64,000 nucleotides of DNA from Chitinophagaceae bacterium (GCA_020403425.1 JADBXR010000002.1:124001-188000); one strand, 5' to 3'. Counted from the stretch's first letter, positions 49,905 to 57,380 are shown. Numbers and translations are program-made. Notes: a model not told the origin generated them from the sequence alone.

Positions 49905-50917
49905 TTTTTCAATTGATCCCAACTGATACGTGCCGCAGTGTATTCAGTGGCAATTTTTTTCATGCTATCCTCTACGGCAAATGCCGCCAGGTTACCTTTC
50001 ATCGGGCTTTCGAACAACTCACTTTGCAATAAAAACGCCTCAGATGCTTTTACCAGCGCATGAGCTCCGGTAAAGTCTGTGAAATATACATCGGCGATCT
50101 CTTTCTGATCGATGGCGTCTGAATGCATGAACGACAGAATACAGTGCGCATCATCGAACTTATAGATCTTTCCTTTTTTTGTCACCAGTTCGGCGCCAAA
50201 GCGCTGGTCGCTGATGGTCATTTTGCAGAAATGGCAATTGTCCTTACCATACCTGATCGCTTCGGGCTCGGTGCTGCAGCCACTGAGTGTGGTCATGGAA
50301 ACAGCCATCACCAACATTCCCGCAACCGCGGAACGGTTCCGGGAAAGTTTGGCGCGACGGCCTTCCAGTATCACCAGTAACAGCAGTATGGCGCCCACAC
50401 CTACAAAGATCCATCCACCAATATCAGGCATGGAATAGGCCCCAAAATTGAGCAGTTGCTTGAATCCGATCAGCGGTGGCTGATAGGCCATTCCGGGAAT
50501 ACGGATGGCGGCATCCGGGTTCAGGTCATGACCGTATTGGTATTCCCATCTCCAGAAATCAACCATCGCAATGACACCAAAGCACACAAACAGGATGAAC
50601 AGGACGTTCAGCCATTTTCTTCTGCCCAGGATACCTACGATCAGTGATGCGATACTGAAAAAGATGATGATACCGGGCAATAATTTGAATTCAGGGAAAT
50701 CGTTTGCATGCAGGGTACGCATCCCGATATAGTGGTTCAGGCCATTGATGATATCCACATTACCTCCCAGCTTATTGGCATAGATCAGCAACATCAATCC
50801 TTCCGGGTATTGCGGCGCATCCAGGTCTATCCGCCACATGGGAACAAACAATACCGCCAGCAACGCAATGGCACAGAAGATCAACAGGGTTCTGGAAGAT
50901 GTTTTCATTCTGTTCAT
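49901..50917 (-). CDS. nosL: Fusion of a polytopic membrane domain with NosL
   Basis: 338 residues from the ATG at 50917 (MNRMKTSSRTLLIFCAIALLAVLFVPMWRIDL); an open extension reaches 50986. Residues 1-200 have four membrane spans and a soluble loop with YPEGLMLLIYANKLGGNVDIINGLNHYIGM. Then a fifth hydrophobic stretch (AGMLVMAVSMTTLSGCSTE) reads exactly like a NosL lipoprotein signal with the lipobox LSGC, Cys214, and the NosL copper-binding domain follows (GKDNCHFCKMTISDQRFGAELVTKKGKIYKFDDAHCILSF). NosL delivers copper to NosZ. Here it is fused in frame to the membrane domain and keeps the lipobox inside the chain. Confidence 0.88.
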   Translation of the reverse strand: MNRMKTSSRTLLIFCAIALLAVLFVPMWRIDLDAPQYPEGLMLLIYANKLGGNVDIINGLNHYIGMRTLHANDFPEFKLLPGIIIFFSIASLIVGILGRRKWLNVLFILFVCFGVIAMVDFWRWEYQYGHDLNPDAAIRIPGMAYQPPLIGFKQLLNFGAYSMPDIGGWIFVGVGAILLLLVILEGRRAKLSRNRSAVAGMLVMAVSMTTLSGCSTEPEAIRYGKDNCHFCKMTISDQRFGAELVTKKGKIYKFDDAHCILSFMHSDAIDQKEIADVYFTDFTGAHALVKASEAFLLQSELFESPMKGNLAAFAVEDSMKKIATEYTAARISWDQLKK

Positions 50918-50944
50918 AGTAATCCGTTTGATAGATTCATATAA

Positions 50945-51037
50945 CCAAAAAGCCGGCCCGGTAACTCGTACAGCGGGTTGCCGCAAAATTTTCCGGACCG
51001 GCAGAGATACCGGGAAGAACGGATGTTCTTCCCGGTA
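50945..51037 (-). terminator. Hairpin and attenuator-like terminator downstream of nosZ
   Basis: Two minus-strand elements follow the nosZ stop. First, a perfect 13-bp stem with a 4-nt loop (TACCGGGAAGAAC / GTTCTTCCCGGTA, 51008-51037) without a U-tract. Then arms GCCGGTCCGG / CCGGGCCGGC (one mismatch) around an inner GCGG/CCGC hairpin, followed by TTTTTGG (50945-51002). Partial termination and 3' stabilisation of the nosZ message would give more NosZ than maturation proteins. Confidence 0.6.
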
Positions 51038-51048
51038 GTAGAAAAGAA

Positions 51049-53049
51049 CTATTTCTTGGCAGCAGGTGCAGCTTCTGCCTTGGGCTGATTGGTACCCAGG
51101 CTGAAAGTCAGCGGCACGTTACTTCCGGCAGGTGACACCCTTACGTATCCCTGCATTTCCTGGTGCAATGCACTACAGAAATCGGTACAGTAAACAGGGA
51201 ACATGCCTGGTTTGTCAGGGTTCCATTTCAGGGTCTGTGTTTCACCCGGCATGATCAGCAGTTCTGCATTGGAAGCGCCTTTCACGGCAAATCCGTGTGG
51301 TACATCCCAATCCTGCTCAAGGTTAGTCACGTGGAAGTACACTTCATCACCCACTTTGATACCTTCTATGTTATCAGGAGAGAAGTGTGAACGGATGGCG
51401 GTCATGTACACATGCACTTTGTTTCCCTCACGTACCACTTTGGAAGCAGGTTCACCCTTGGTCACATACGGATGTTTGTTCTCATCGATCTTATAGAACT
51501 TAACGGAGTTCTTCCGGATCACATCCGCAGGAGCAGACTGTGCATAGTGTGGCTCTCCGATGGTCGGGAAGTCCAGGATCATCTGCATCTTGTCACCGCT
51601 GATATCGTATAACTGCGCACTCTGGGCCAGTTCAGGTCCGGTAGGCAGGTAACGGTCCTTGGTGATCTTGTTATAGGCTACCAGGTATTTGGGTGAAGGT
51701 TTTTTAGTATCGCCACCAGGGATAGAAAGGTGACCTACAGAATAGTAAGTTGGCACACGATCCAGCACTTTCAGGTCCTTGATGTTCCATTTAACCACTT
51801 CACTGGATACAAAGAAAGAAGTGTACGCATTACCCTTACCATCGAACTCTGTGTGCAATGGTCCAAGGCCCGGTTTTTTCACTTCACCATAGAGGGCAGA
51901 CTCATATTTCACAACTGGGATACCATCGTACTCGCCTTCAAAGTCCTTGGCAGCAATGGCTTTCTGCAGTTTATCGAAGCTGAATACAGGGATCAGGGCA
52001 GCCAGTTTACCGCTACCTACGATGTACTCACCGCTTGGGTCAACATCGCAACCATGTGGTGACTTCGGACAAGGGATCATGTAACAGATATCTTTCAGCT
52101 CTTTTGCATCCAGCACCACCACTTCTGTTTTGATGGTGGAAGTAGCTGTATGTGATTTCTCATCATAACGGTTGCTGGCATATTTCACCGACTGTTTCCT
52201 TCCTTTACCTGCTTTCAGGTATTCTTCCGCTTTTTTCCAGTTAACGGCCATGATAAAGTCTTTATCACGCTGGGAAGCATTCACTTCCAACAGGGTATTG
52301 GCCTGTTCTGTGTTGTAGCAGCTGAAGAAGAACCAACCGTGTGATTTTCCTTTACCGGCATGGCTCAGGTCGAAGTTGACACCGGGGCACTGGATCTGGA
52401 AAGCGATATCCATTTTACCGTCTTCCTTGGCAACGCTGATGAAACTCAGGGTGCCTTTGAAATTCTGTTTGTAGGTATTGATGGGCACATCGCCGTTCAC
52501 ATTATCCGGAGGCACGCTGAAACGGGTACCGGCCACAACGTATTCGGTATTCTCCGTAATGAACGGAGAAGAGTGGTTACCGGCACTGTTGGGCAGTTCG
52601 ATGATCTCCGCGGTGCGGAAAGTGGTCAGGTCGATACGGGCCACACGGGGGGTGTTATTGGCGTTACCAAAGACCCAGCGGCCATCGATCTCTCCATTGG
52701 TTTGAGAAAGTTCAGGATGGTGCAGGTCATCCCAGGGAACAAATCCGTGGGAAGTGTTCAACATGGCTTTGGTTTCCTCGCTGTAACCGTAGCCCTTTTC
52801 AGGATCAACTGAAAAAGCGGGGATCACACGCAGCAAACGGCCACTGGGCAAACCGTAAACGGCCATTTGTCCGCTGAAACCACCGGAAACAAAATTATAA
52901 TACTCGTCGTATTTGCCCGGCGCCACATATGCTTTGGCCGCGGCATCGGCGCTTACGGCATTTCCGGCGTTCTTGGGTTTGCAGGAAAGCATCCCCAGCA
53001 ATAATGCGAAGGACGCCATGGCGATCGCATTATAGTTTGTCTTTTTCAT
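51049..53049 (-). CDS. nosZ: Nitrous oxide reductase NosZ, clade II, Sec-exported lipoprotein
   Basis: 666 residues. The N-terminus MKKTNYNAIAMASFALLLGMLSCKPKN is a Sec lipoprotein signal (LLSC-like box, Cys about 23), not a twin-arginine signal, the hallmark of clade II NosZ. The beta-propeller with the CuZ histidines includes PWDDLHHPELSQTNGEIDGRWVFGNANNTPR, SPHGCDVDPSGEYIVGSGK and PLHTEFDGKGNAYTSFF. The C-terminal cupredoxin has the CuA ligands Cys621, Cys625, His629 and Met632 in CTDFCSALHQEMQGYVRV. It reduces N2O to N2 in the periplasm. It is preceded by a cytochrome c gene and followed by nosL, nosD, nosF, nosY. Confidence 0.97.
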   Translation of the reverse strand: MKKTNYNAIAMASFALLLGMLSCKPKNAGNAVSADAAAKAYVAPGKYDEYYNFVSGGFSGQMAVYGLPSGRLLRVIPAFSVDPEKGYGYSEETKAMLNTSHGFVPWDDLHHPELSQTNGEIDGRWVFGNANNTPRVARIDLTTFRTAEIIELPNSAGNHSSPFITENTEYVVAGTRFSVPPDNVNGDVPINTYKQNFKGTLSFISVAKEDGKMDIAFQIQCPGVNFDLSHAGKGKSHGWFFFSCYNTEQANTLLEVNASQRDKDFIMAVNWKKAEEYLKAGKGRKQSVKYASNRYDEKSHTATSTIKTEVVVLDAKELKDICYMIPCPKSPHGCDVDPSGEYIVGSGKLAALIPVFSFDKLQKAIAAKDFEGEYDGIPVVKYESALYGEVKKPGLGPLHTEFDGKGNAYTSFFVSSEVVKWNIKDLKVLDRVPTYYSVGHLSIPGGDTKKPSPKYLVAYNKITKDRYLPTGPELAQSAQLYDISGDKMQMILDFPTIGEPHYAQSAPADVIRKNSVKFYKIDENKHPYVTKGEPASKVVREGNKVHVYMTAIRSHFSPDNIEGIKVGDEVYFHVTNLEQDWDVPHGFAVKGASNAELLIMPGETQTLKWNPDKPGMFPVYCTDFCSALHQEMQGYVRVSPAGSNVPLTFSLGTNQPKAEAAPAAKK

Positions 53050-53099
53050 GCTGTTATGTTTTAGGTTAGGTTGATATGCAACAGTTAGGGTTCGCGGGC

Positions 53100-53579
53100 T
53101 TATTTAACACCGTCGTTCTTACGCATGAACTCATACAGGCTTCTGGCTTCATCGTCACTCAGGTTCTGATTGGGCATACGCACCAGACATATCTCGAGCT
53201 GCGCCTGCGCTTTGGGGTCCTTGGTCAGCATCTCATCGGTATTGGTGATGAAGTTCATGATCCAGGCAGCTTTGTAGCGGGAAGTCACACCCTGCCATCC
53301 GGGACCTACCAGTTTTTCGCCGGTTGTTTTATGACAGCTGCTGCATTTTACACCATATACTTTGTTTCCTTTTTCAGCCAGGGCAGCATCCAATGCAGCA
53401 GGTACTTCAAAATCCTTGTATTTACCTTCTCCCCTGTTAGGATCATAGGAAGGATTGGCAGAAGCCTCCGCAGCGGGAGTTTCAGACGCAGTAGCACTTG
53501 CGGCAGGAGCCGATCCATTTTGGTTGCCACAGGCATACATGGCGAACAGGGCAATGATTGCAGTGATAGTTCTTTTCAT
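53100..53579 (-). CDS. Monoheme cytochrome c lipoprotein of the nos cluster
   Basis: 159 residues from the ATG at 53579 (MKRTITAIIALFAMYACGNQNG); the frame continues upstream through the promoter region. Lipobox MYAC. An Ala/Ser-rich linker of about 30 residues precedes a class I cytochrome domain with CSSCH (heme c), GPGWQGVTSR and the axial methionine in CLVRMPNQNLSDDEARSLYEF. It is the first gene of the cluster, 50 bp upstream of nosZ, and likely the electron donor to NosZ. Confidence 0.92.
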   Translation of the reverse strand: MKRTITAIIALFAMYACGNQNGSAPAASATASETPAAEASANPSYDPNRGEGKYKDFEVPAALDAALAEKGNKVYGVKCSSCHKTTGEKLVGPGWQGVTSRYKAAWIMNFITNTDEMLTKDPKAQAQLEICLVRMPNQNLSDDEARSLYEFMRKNDGVK

Positions 53580-53732
53580 ACTGGTATTTTTTTGGTTGGT
53601 TAATTGCATGTACAAGATTAGCCACGCTTTCTCGCCTGTTTTATGCGTAGAATCATACCTGAAGAAAAAATAAAAAAACACATGTGTATATACATAATAA
53701 TAAATAGATTATGATTTCAACTTGTAAAAAAC

Positions 53733-53797
53733 TGATTAAAATCATATATTGATATGACATACATCATCTACCCGCAACAGACGGACCGATAGTTTTG
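53733..53797 (+). promoter_or_regulatory. FNR-type box and promoter of the Crp/Fnr regulator gene, shared with the nos promoter region
   Basis: TGATTAAAATCA (53733-53744) is a TGAT-N4-ATCA box in the 243-bp space between the divergent cytochrome c/nos unit and the regulator gene. A perfect -7 box TAGTTTTG lies at 53790-53797 for the regulator gene. The centre-to-box-end distance is 58.5 nt, close to class I activator geometry. Toward nos, the expected -7 position (about 53702) has only TCTATTTA, one base off that spacing, so the nos promoter is less clear. Confidence 0.55.
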
Positions 53798-53822
53798 GAT
53801 ACCACTACCAACCACCACTACC

Positions 53823-54419
53823 ATGATGATCGATATTGACCTGTTATTGGCATGCGGAGCCGCTTACAAAAAAGTGAGTGCCGGGGAAGTTATTTTCCGG
53901 GAAGGGTCCAACTGTCTGTTCTATTACCAGCTTGTCAGCGGCAGCGTACGCTGGATCAATGTGGATGATGAAGGACATGAATTCATTCAAACCATCATTG
54001 ACGAAGGCGAATGTTTTGGAGAGATCCCGCTTTTCGACGAGGGCCCTTATGCCGCTACAGCCATCGCAGAAGAGGATTCCGTATTGATCAGATTGCATCG
54101 CTCCTCTTTCAACCAGCTATTGAAAGACAGTCCCGATATTCATTTTGCCTTCAGCCATCTATTGGCCAAAAGGGTCCGTTTTAAATTCCTGTTACTGAAA
54201 GCGCTGGCATTGAACGCACCTGAGGCCCGCATTGCAACGCTGATCAAATACCTGAAGGCAGAGAACAAGAATTTCTGCCCCAAATGCAACCAGCTCAAAC
54301 TTACCCGCCAGCAGATCGCCGATATGACCGGCCTGCGCGTGGAAACCGTTATCCGTGCCATGCGCAATATGCACGACAAAGGTGAACTGGTTATCGAAAA
54401 AGGGAAAGTCTACTGCTGA
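53823..54419 (+). CDS. Crp/Fnr family transcription regulator of the nos region
   Basis: 198 residues. N-terminal cyclic-nucleotide-binding-type beta-roll (GEVIFREGSNCLFYYQLVSGSVRWINVDDEGHEFIQTIIDEGECFGEIPLFDEGPYAATAIAEEDS), dimer helix, then a winged helix-turn-helix (LTRQQIADMTGLRVETVIRAMRNMHDKGELV). The recognition helix VETVIR keeps the Glu and Arg of FNR VETISR, in line with TGAT half-sites. There is no N-terminal four-cysteine cluster as in E. coli FNR, but cysteines at 11, 31, 64, a CPKC pair at 152-155 just before the HTH, and Cys198. Signal unknown (NO, oxygen or redox). Confidence 0.9.
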   Translation: MMIDIDLLLACGAAYKKVSAGEVIFREGSNCLFYYQLVSGSVRWINVDDEGHEFIQTIIDEGECFGEIPLFDEGPYAATAIAEEDSVLIRLHRSSFNQLLKDSPDIHFAFSHLLAKRVRFKFLLLKALALNAPEARIATLIKYLKAENKNFCPKCNQLKLTRQQIADMTGLRVETVIRAMRNMHDKGELVIEKGKVYC

Positions 54420-54464
54420 TATGATTGCAATCATACCCATTCCCCTTTGCCCTGTTTTCCTTTG
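54420..54464 (+). promoter_or_regulatory. FNR-type box and promoter of the histidine-rich membrane protein gene
   Basis: TATGATTGCAATCATA (54420-54435), a perfect 16-bp palindrome, contains TGAT-N4-ATCA. The -7 element TTCCTTTG is at 54457-54464. Box centre to the end of the -7 element is 36.5 nt, the same as at the fasciclin and ric promoters. Confidence 0.7.
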
Positions 54465-54471
54465 CAAATAA

Positions 54472-55704
54472 ATGGCAGGTATGCGTTCCTCTCTTCATAA
54501 ATGGTTACAGGTATCCTTATTGAACCTGTTACTGGTTTCCTGTATCGGCGTGATCCTTCGTTACAAGATCGCTTTCTCGCTTCCTTTCGTTGACCAGAAA
54601 CACCTGTTGCACGGGCACTCGCATTTTGCTTTTTCAGGATGGATCACCCATACCCTAATCGTTCTATTGGTCCAATACCTCTCTGATCAATCAGGCCGGG
54701 ATCAATTCCGCAAATATCGTGGCCTCATATGGGCTAACCTGCTTACCGCTTATGGCATGCTGCTGTGGTTTCCCATACAGGGTTACGGACTCTGGTCGAT
54801 CTCCTTCTCCACCCTTTCGATCTTTGTATCCTGGATATTTGCCGTAGTATACTGGAAAGACCTGAACCGGCTGGCCATTCAGAAGATCAGTCATAGCTGG
54901 TTCAAACTGGCTTTGCTGTTCAATGCAATATCTGCCTTCGGCGCTTTCGCACTGGCATTCATGATGGCCACCCAGACCATACACCAGAACTGGTACCTGG
55001 CCGCAGTGTATTTCTTCCTGCATTTTCAGTACAATGGCTGGTTCTTTTTTGCAGCGATGGGTCTACTGACTGCCAGGATAGAGACATTGGTGTTCCTCCG
55101 GAAAAAGCTCTGGTACATTTACCTGCTATTTGCCTTTGCCTGCATTCCTGCATATCTGCTCTCCGCTCTCTGGTTACCGATGAATACATTCGTATACCTG
55201 CTGGTGATTGCTTCGGCCGTTGCACAGGTAATTGCCTGGTGGCTCTTCCTTTCTGCCTGTTTCAGGAACCGGACAGAGATCAAAAACCTCTTTCCGGGCA
55301 GTAGTCAGTGGCTATTGTTATTGGCCGCCCTTGCCACCAGCATCAAATTATTATTGCAATTGGGTTCCACCATTCCCTCCCTCAGCCAGCTGGCTTTTGG
55401 ATTTCGCCCCATTGTGATCGGCTACCTGCATCTGGTATTATTGGGTATGTTCAGCATTTTCCTGATCGGCCAGCTGGTCATTCCCATCAGTCATGTACTT
55501 AGCAAAGCCCTGTTAACAGGCATACGCATCTTTATAGCGGGTGTCATCATCAACGAAATTGCATTGATGGTCCAGGGAACTGCTGCACTCAGTTACCAAA
55601 GCATTCCTTTCATCAACGAATCCTTGCTGGTCACGGCCCTGATCCTGTTCACAGGTATCCTGCTTATGTTACTGGCCTTCCGTAAAATAAAAAGGGAAAA
55701 CTGA
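54472..55704 (+). CDS. Polytopic membrane protein with histidine motifs (heme-copper oxidase subunit I-like)
   Basis: 410 residues from ATG 54472, or 407 from the ATG at 54481, which leaves a more plausible leader. About twelve membrane spans. Conserved-looking histidine motifs sit in helices: HLLHGHSHFAFSGWITH (helix 2), HFQYNGWFFFAAMG (helix 6) and GYLHLVLLG (helix 9). This spacing recalls cytochrome oxidase subunit I and NnrS-type heme proteins, but the copper-ligand set cannot be shown. It lies between the regulator gene and ric and has an FNR-type promoter, so a role with nitric oxide or in low-oxygen respiration is inferred. Confidence 0.7.
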   Translation: MAGMRSSLHKWLQVSLLNLLLVSCIGVILRYKIAFSLPFVDQKHLLHGHSHFAFSGWITHTLIVLLVQYLSDQSGRDQFRKYRGLIWANLLTAYGMLLWFPIQGYGLWSISFSTLSIFVSWIFAVVYWKDLNRLAIQKISHSWFKLALLFNAISAFGAFALAFMMATQTIHQNWYLAAVYFFLHFQYNGWFFFAAMGLLTARIETLVFLRKKLWYIYLLFAFACIPAYLLSALWLPMNTFVYLLVIASAVAQVIAWWLFLSACFRNRTEIKNLFPGSSQWLLLLAALATSIKLLLQLGSTIPSLSQLAFGFRPIVIGYLHLVLLGMFSIFLIGQLVIPISHVLSKALLTGIRIFIAGVIINEIALMVQGTAALSYQSIPFINESLLVTALILFTGILLMLLAFRKIKREN

Positions 55705-55744
55705 CCTGAATCATAAAACCCTCCTGGCGGGTTGCGGAACTTTG
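55702..55744 (+). promoter_or_regulatory. FNR-type box and promoter of ric
   Basis: TGACCTGAATCA (55702-55713) matches TGAT-N4-ATCA in seven of eight fixed bases; its first base overlaps the stop codon of the preceding gene. The -7 element GAACTTTG is at 55737-55744, giving the same 36.5-nt spacing as at the two other promoters. Confidence 0.6.
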
Positions 55745-55760
55745 TATCAAATCATGACAT

Positions 55761-56480
55761 ATGACAACCATTGCCCAACAAACCCTTGCCAATATTGCTC
55801 TTTCCAATCATGGGTATATTCCGGTATTGGAGAAGTACAGCCTCGACTTCTGTTGTCGCGGTAAAAAAACACTGGAACAGGCTTGCACCGAAAAGAATAT
55901 TCCCCTAACCCATGTAATAGAAGAACTGAACCATGCCGTTGCCGATAGCAGACCCTTACTTCCTTTCAATGAAATGACGGCGGATCAGCTCATCTCCTAT
56001 GTTCAGATCCACCATCATTTTTATATACGGAACAGTTTTGCCACCATTCATGGGCATATACAGAAAGTAGCGGCCAAACACGGCGAACGGTATCCGCATA
56101 TGCGTACGGTACTGGAACTCTTTACTGCTGTTGTTGAGGAGTTGTTACCGCATATGGAGAAAGAAGAAAAGATCCTGTTCCCGAGGATACAAGAGATCGC
56201 TTCCGGCGAGAACAAGGCGGCAATTGTGGCCATGGGACCTGGCTACCTTTCCACACCCATTCAGATGATGGAAGCGGAACACGACACCTCAGGACAGCTT
56301 ATGTTCCGCATCCGTGAACTCACCAACGATTACACGCCCCCCGCCGACGCCTGCACCACTCACCGCATCTGCCTGGAAGAACTCCGGTCTTTTGAGACGG
56401 ACCTCCACCAGCACGTACATGTTGAGAACAATGTTCTGTTCCCATTGGCATTGCAGAAAGTGATGGCATTGCATAATTAA
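55761..56480 (+). CDS. ric: Iron-sulfur cluster repair di-iron protein (RIC/ScdA/YtfE)
   Basis: 239 residues. The N-terminal ScdA_N domain (NHGYIPVLEKYSLDFCCRGKKTLEQAC) precedes a hemerythrin-like four-helix domain with histidine and glutamate ligands: HHHFYIRNSF, PHMEKEEKILFPRIQEI, EAEHDTSGQLM, HQHVHVENNVLFPLAL. Members restore Fe-S clusters damaged by NO or oxidants and release iron. It ends the nitrogen-oxide island and has its own FNR-type promoter. Confidence 0.94.
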   Translation: MTTIAQQTLANIALSNHGYIPVLEKYSLDFCCRGKKTLEQACTEKNIPLTHVIEELNHAVADSRPLLPFNEMTADQLISYVQIHHHFYIRNSFATIHGHIQKVAAKHGERYPHMRTVLELFTAVVEELLPHMEKEEKILFPRIQEIASGENKAAIVAMGPGYLSTPIQMMEAEHDTSGQLMFRIRELTNDYTPPADACTTHRICLEELRSFETDLHQHVHVENNVLFPLALQKVMALHN

Positions 56481-56487
56481 GGGAGAA

Positions 56488-56578
56488 GGATCAAGGATCA
56501 AGAATCAAGGAACAAGAATCAAGGAACAAGAATCAAGAGACAAGGATCAAGGGACAAGGATCAAGAATGGAGGATGAG
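56488..56578. repeat. Direct array of 7-bp repeats, GGATCAA type
   Basis: Eleven contiguous 7-bp units of the form GRRWCAA (GGATCAA, GAATCAA, GGAACAA, GGGACAA...) from 56488 to 56564, plus two degenerate units to 56578. It lies between ric and the converging methyltransferase gene and runs over the methyltransferase stop codon, encoding its last residues. Confidence 0.85.
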
Positions 56579-57187
56579 TATCCGGATATCCATACCCTGT
56601 TCTTTTGCAGGGACAGTTTGCAAGAATGATCTTTTGATAAAGGCTTGCAAAGCTTCTGCAAAAGGGGAAGCGGTAATCCGTTGCGGAGTGGCCAGGAGGA
56701 TGACCGTTCCCTGCTCAAGTAATTTCCGGATCAATGTCAGCAATGCTTCAAATTGTTCGGGTGCATAATTCACATCGCTCAACAATACAACATCAGTAAC
56801 GATATCAGAAGGAAAATGATTCCAGTCGATCAACCTTGCCTGTGCATTGGCCAGTTCCAGGTATTGAATATTTTGCGCGATCAATGCCACTGCTTCTGGT
56901 GCATGATCGCTGATGATCATCTCTGCCGCCTGTTTCGCCACACTGAACGAAGGCAACCCAATGCCCGCTCCCAATTCCAGTACCCGTTTCCCTCTCACCC
57001 ATTCAGGCTCCGTTCGCAGAAAATCAGCTAATGCAATGGCAGATGTCCAGATCTTTGCCCAAAACGGAAAAGTGACCTTGGGATCCTTGTCCAGCAATTG
57101 CTCATACACAGTCTTCACTGATCCCGGTTCAGGCAGGTATAATGAGAGTCCTTCCTGTACTTCCTGTAAGATAATAGGGTAATACAT
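56561..57187 (-). CDS. Class I SAM-dependent methyltransferase
   Basis: 208 residues. VLELGAGIGLPSFSVAKQ is motif I, ISDHAPEAVALIAQNI carries the acidic residue for the ribose, and VLLSDVNYAPEQFEALLTLIRKLL is motif IV. FPFWAKIWTSAIALADFL is the N-terminal block typical of METTL/NNT1-type small-molecule or protein methyltransferases. The substrate is unknown. The last codons lie in the 7-bp repeat array, so the C-terminus may differ from close relatives. Confidence 0.85.
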   Translation of the reverse strand: MYYPIILQEVQEGLSLYLPEPGSVKTVYEQLLDKDPKVTFPFWAKIWTSAIALADFLRTEPEWVRGKRVLELGAGIGLPSFSVAKQAAEMIISDHAPEAVALIAQNIQYLELANAQARLIDWNHFPSDIVTDVVLLSDVNYAPEQFEALLTLIRKLLEQGTVILLATPQRITASPFAEALQAFIKRSFLQTVPAKEQGMDIRILILHS

Positions 57188-57235
57188 TTGTGCGCAAGAT
57201 ACAGGAAGTGATCAGTGAATCCGCCATGACGGAAA

Positions 57236-57380
57236 ATGAGGAATAGGGATGAAGGGAACAGATGAACAGATTAACAGATGAGTAAGGAACGGACGAAGGG
57301 GCCAATGACCCGATAAACAGTTGTTCAAAAGAAAAGGAAGATCAGGCAAGCAGATTGTCTACGAAAGCATACACACTTGT
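57236..57380. repeat. Intergenic spacer with short imperfect 8-bp repeats
   Basis: The 193-bp gap between the methyltransferase and esterase genes contains CAGATGAA, CAGATTAA, CAGATGAG in tandem (57259-57282) inside a purine-rich stretch. I see no gene, promoter box or terminator. Confidence 0.4.

Noticed and set aside
53050-53099. TTGATATGCAACA as an FNR box before nosZ
   Set aside because: The right half-site is imperfect and no -7 box follows at the spacing seen at the other promoters; nosZ is probably read from the cytochrome c promoter.
56488-56578. CRISPR-like regular repeat
   Set aside because: The units are 7 bp and contiguous, with no spacers; the same holds for the other heptamer arrays. 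No cas genes are present.
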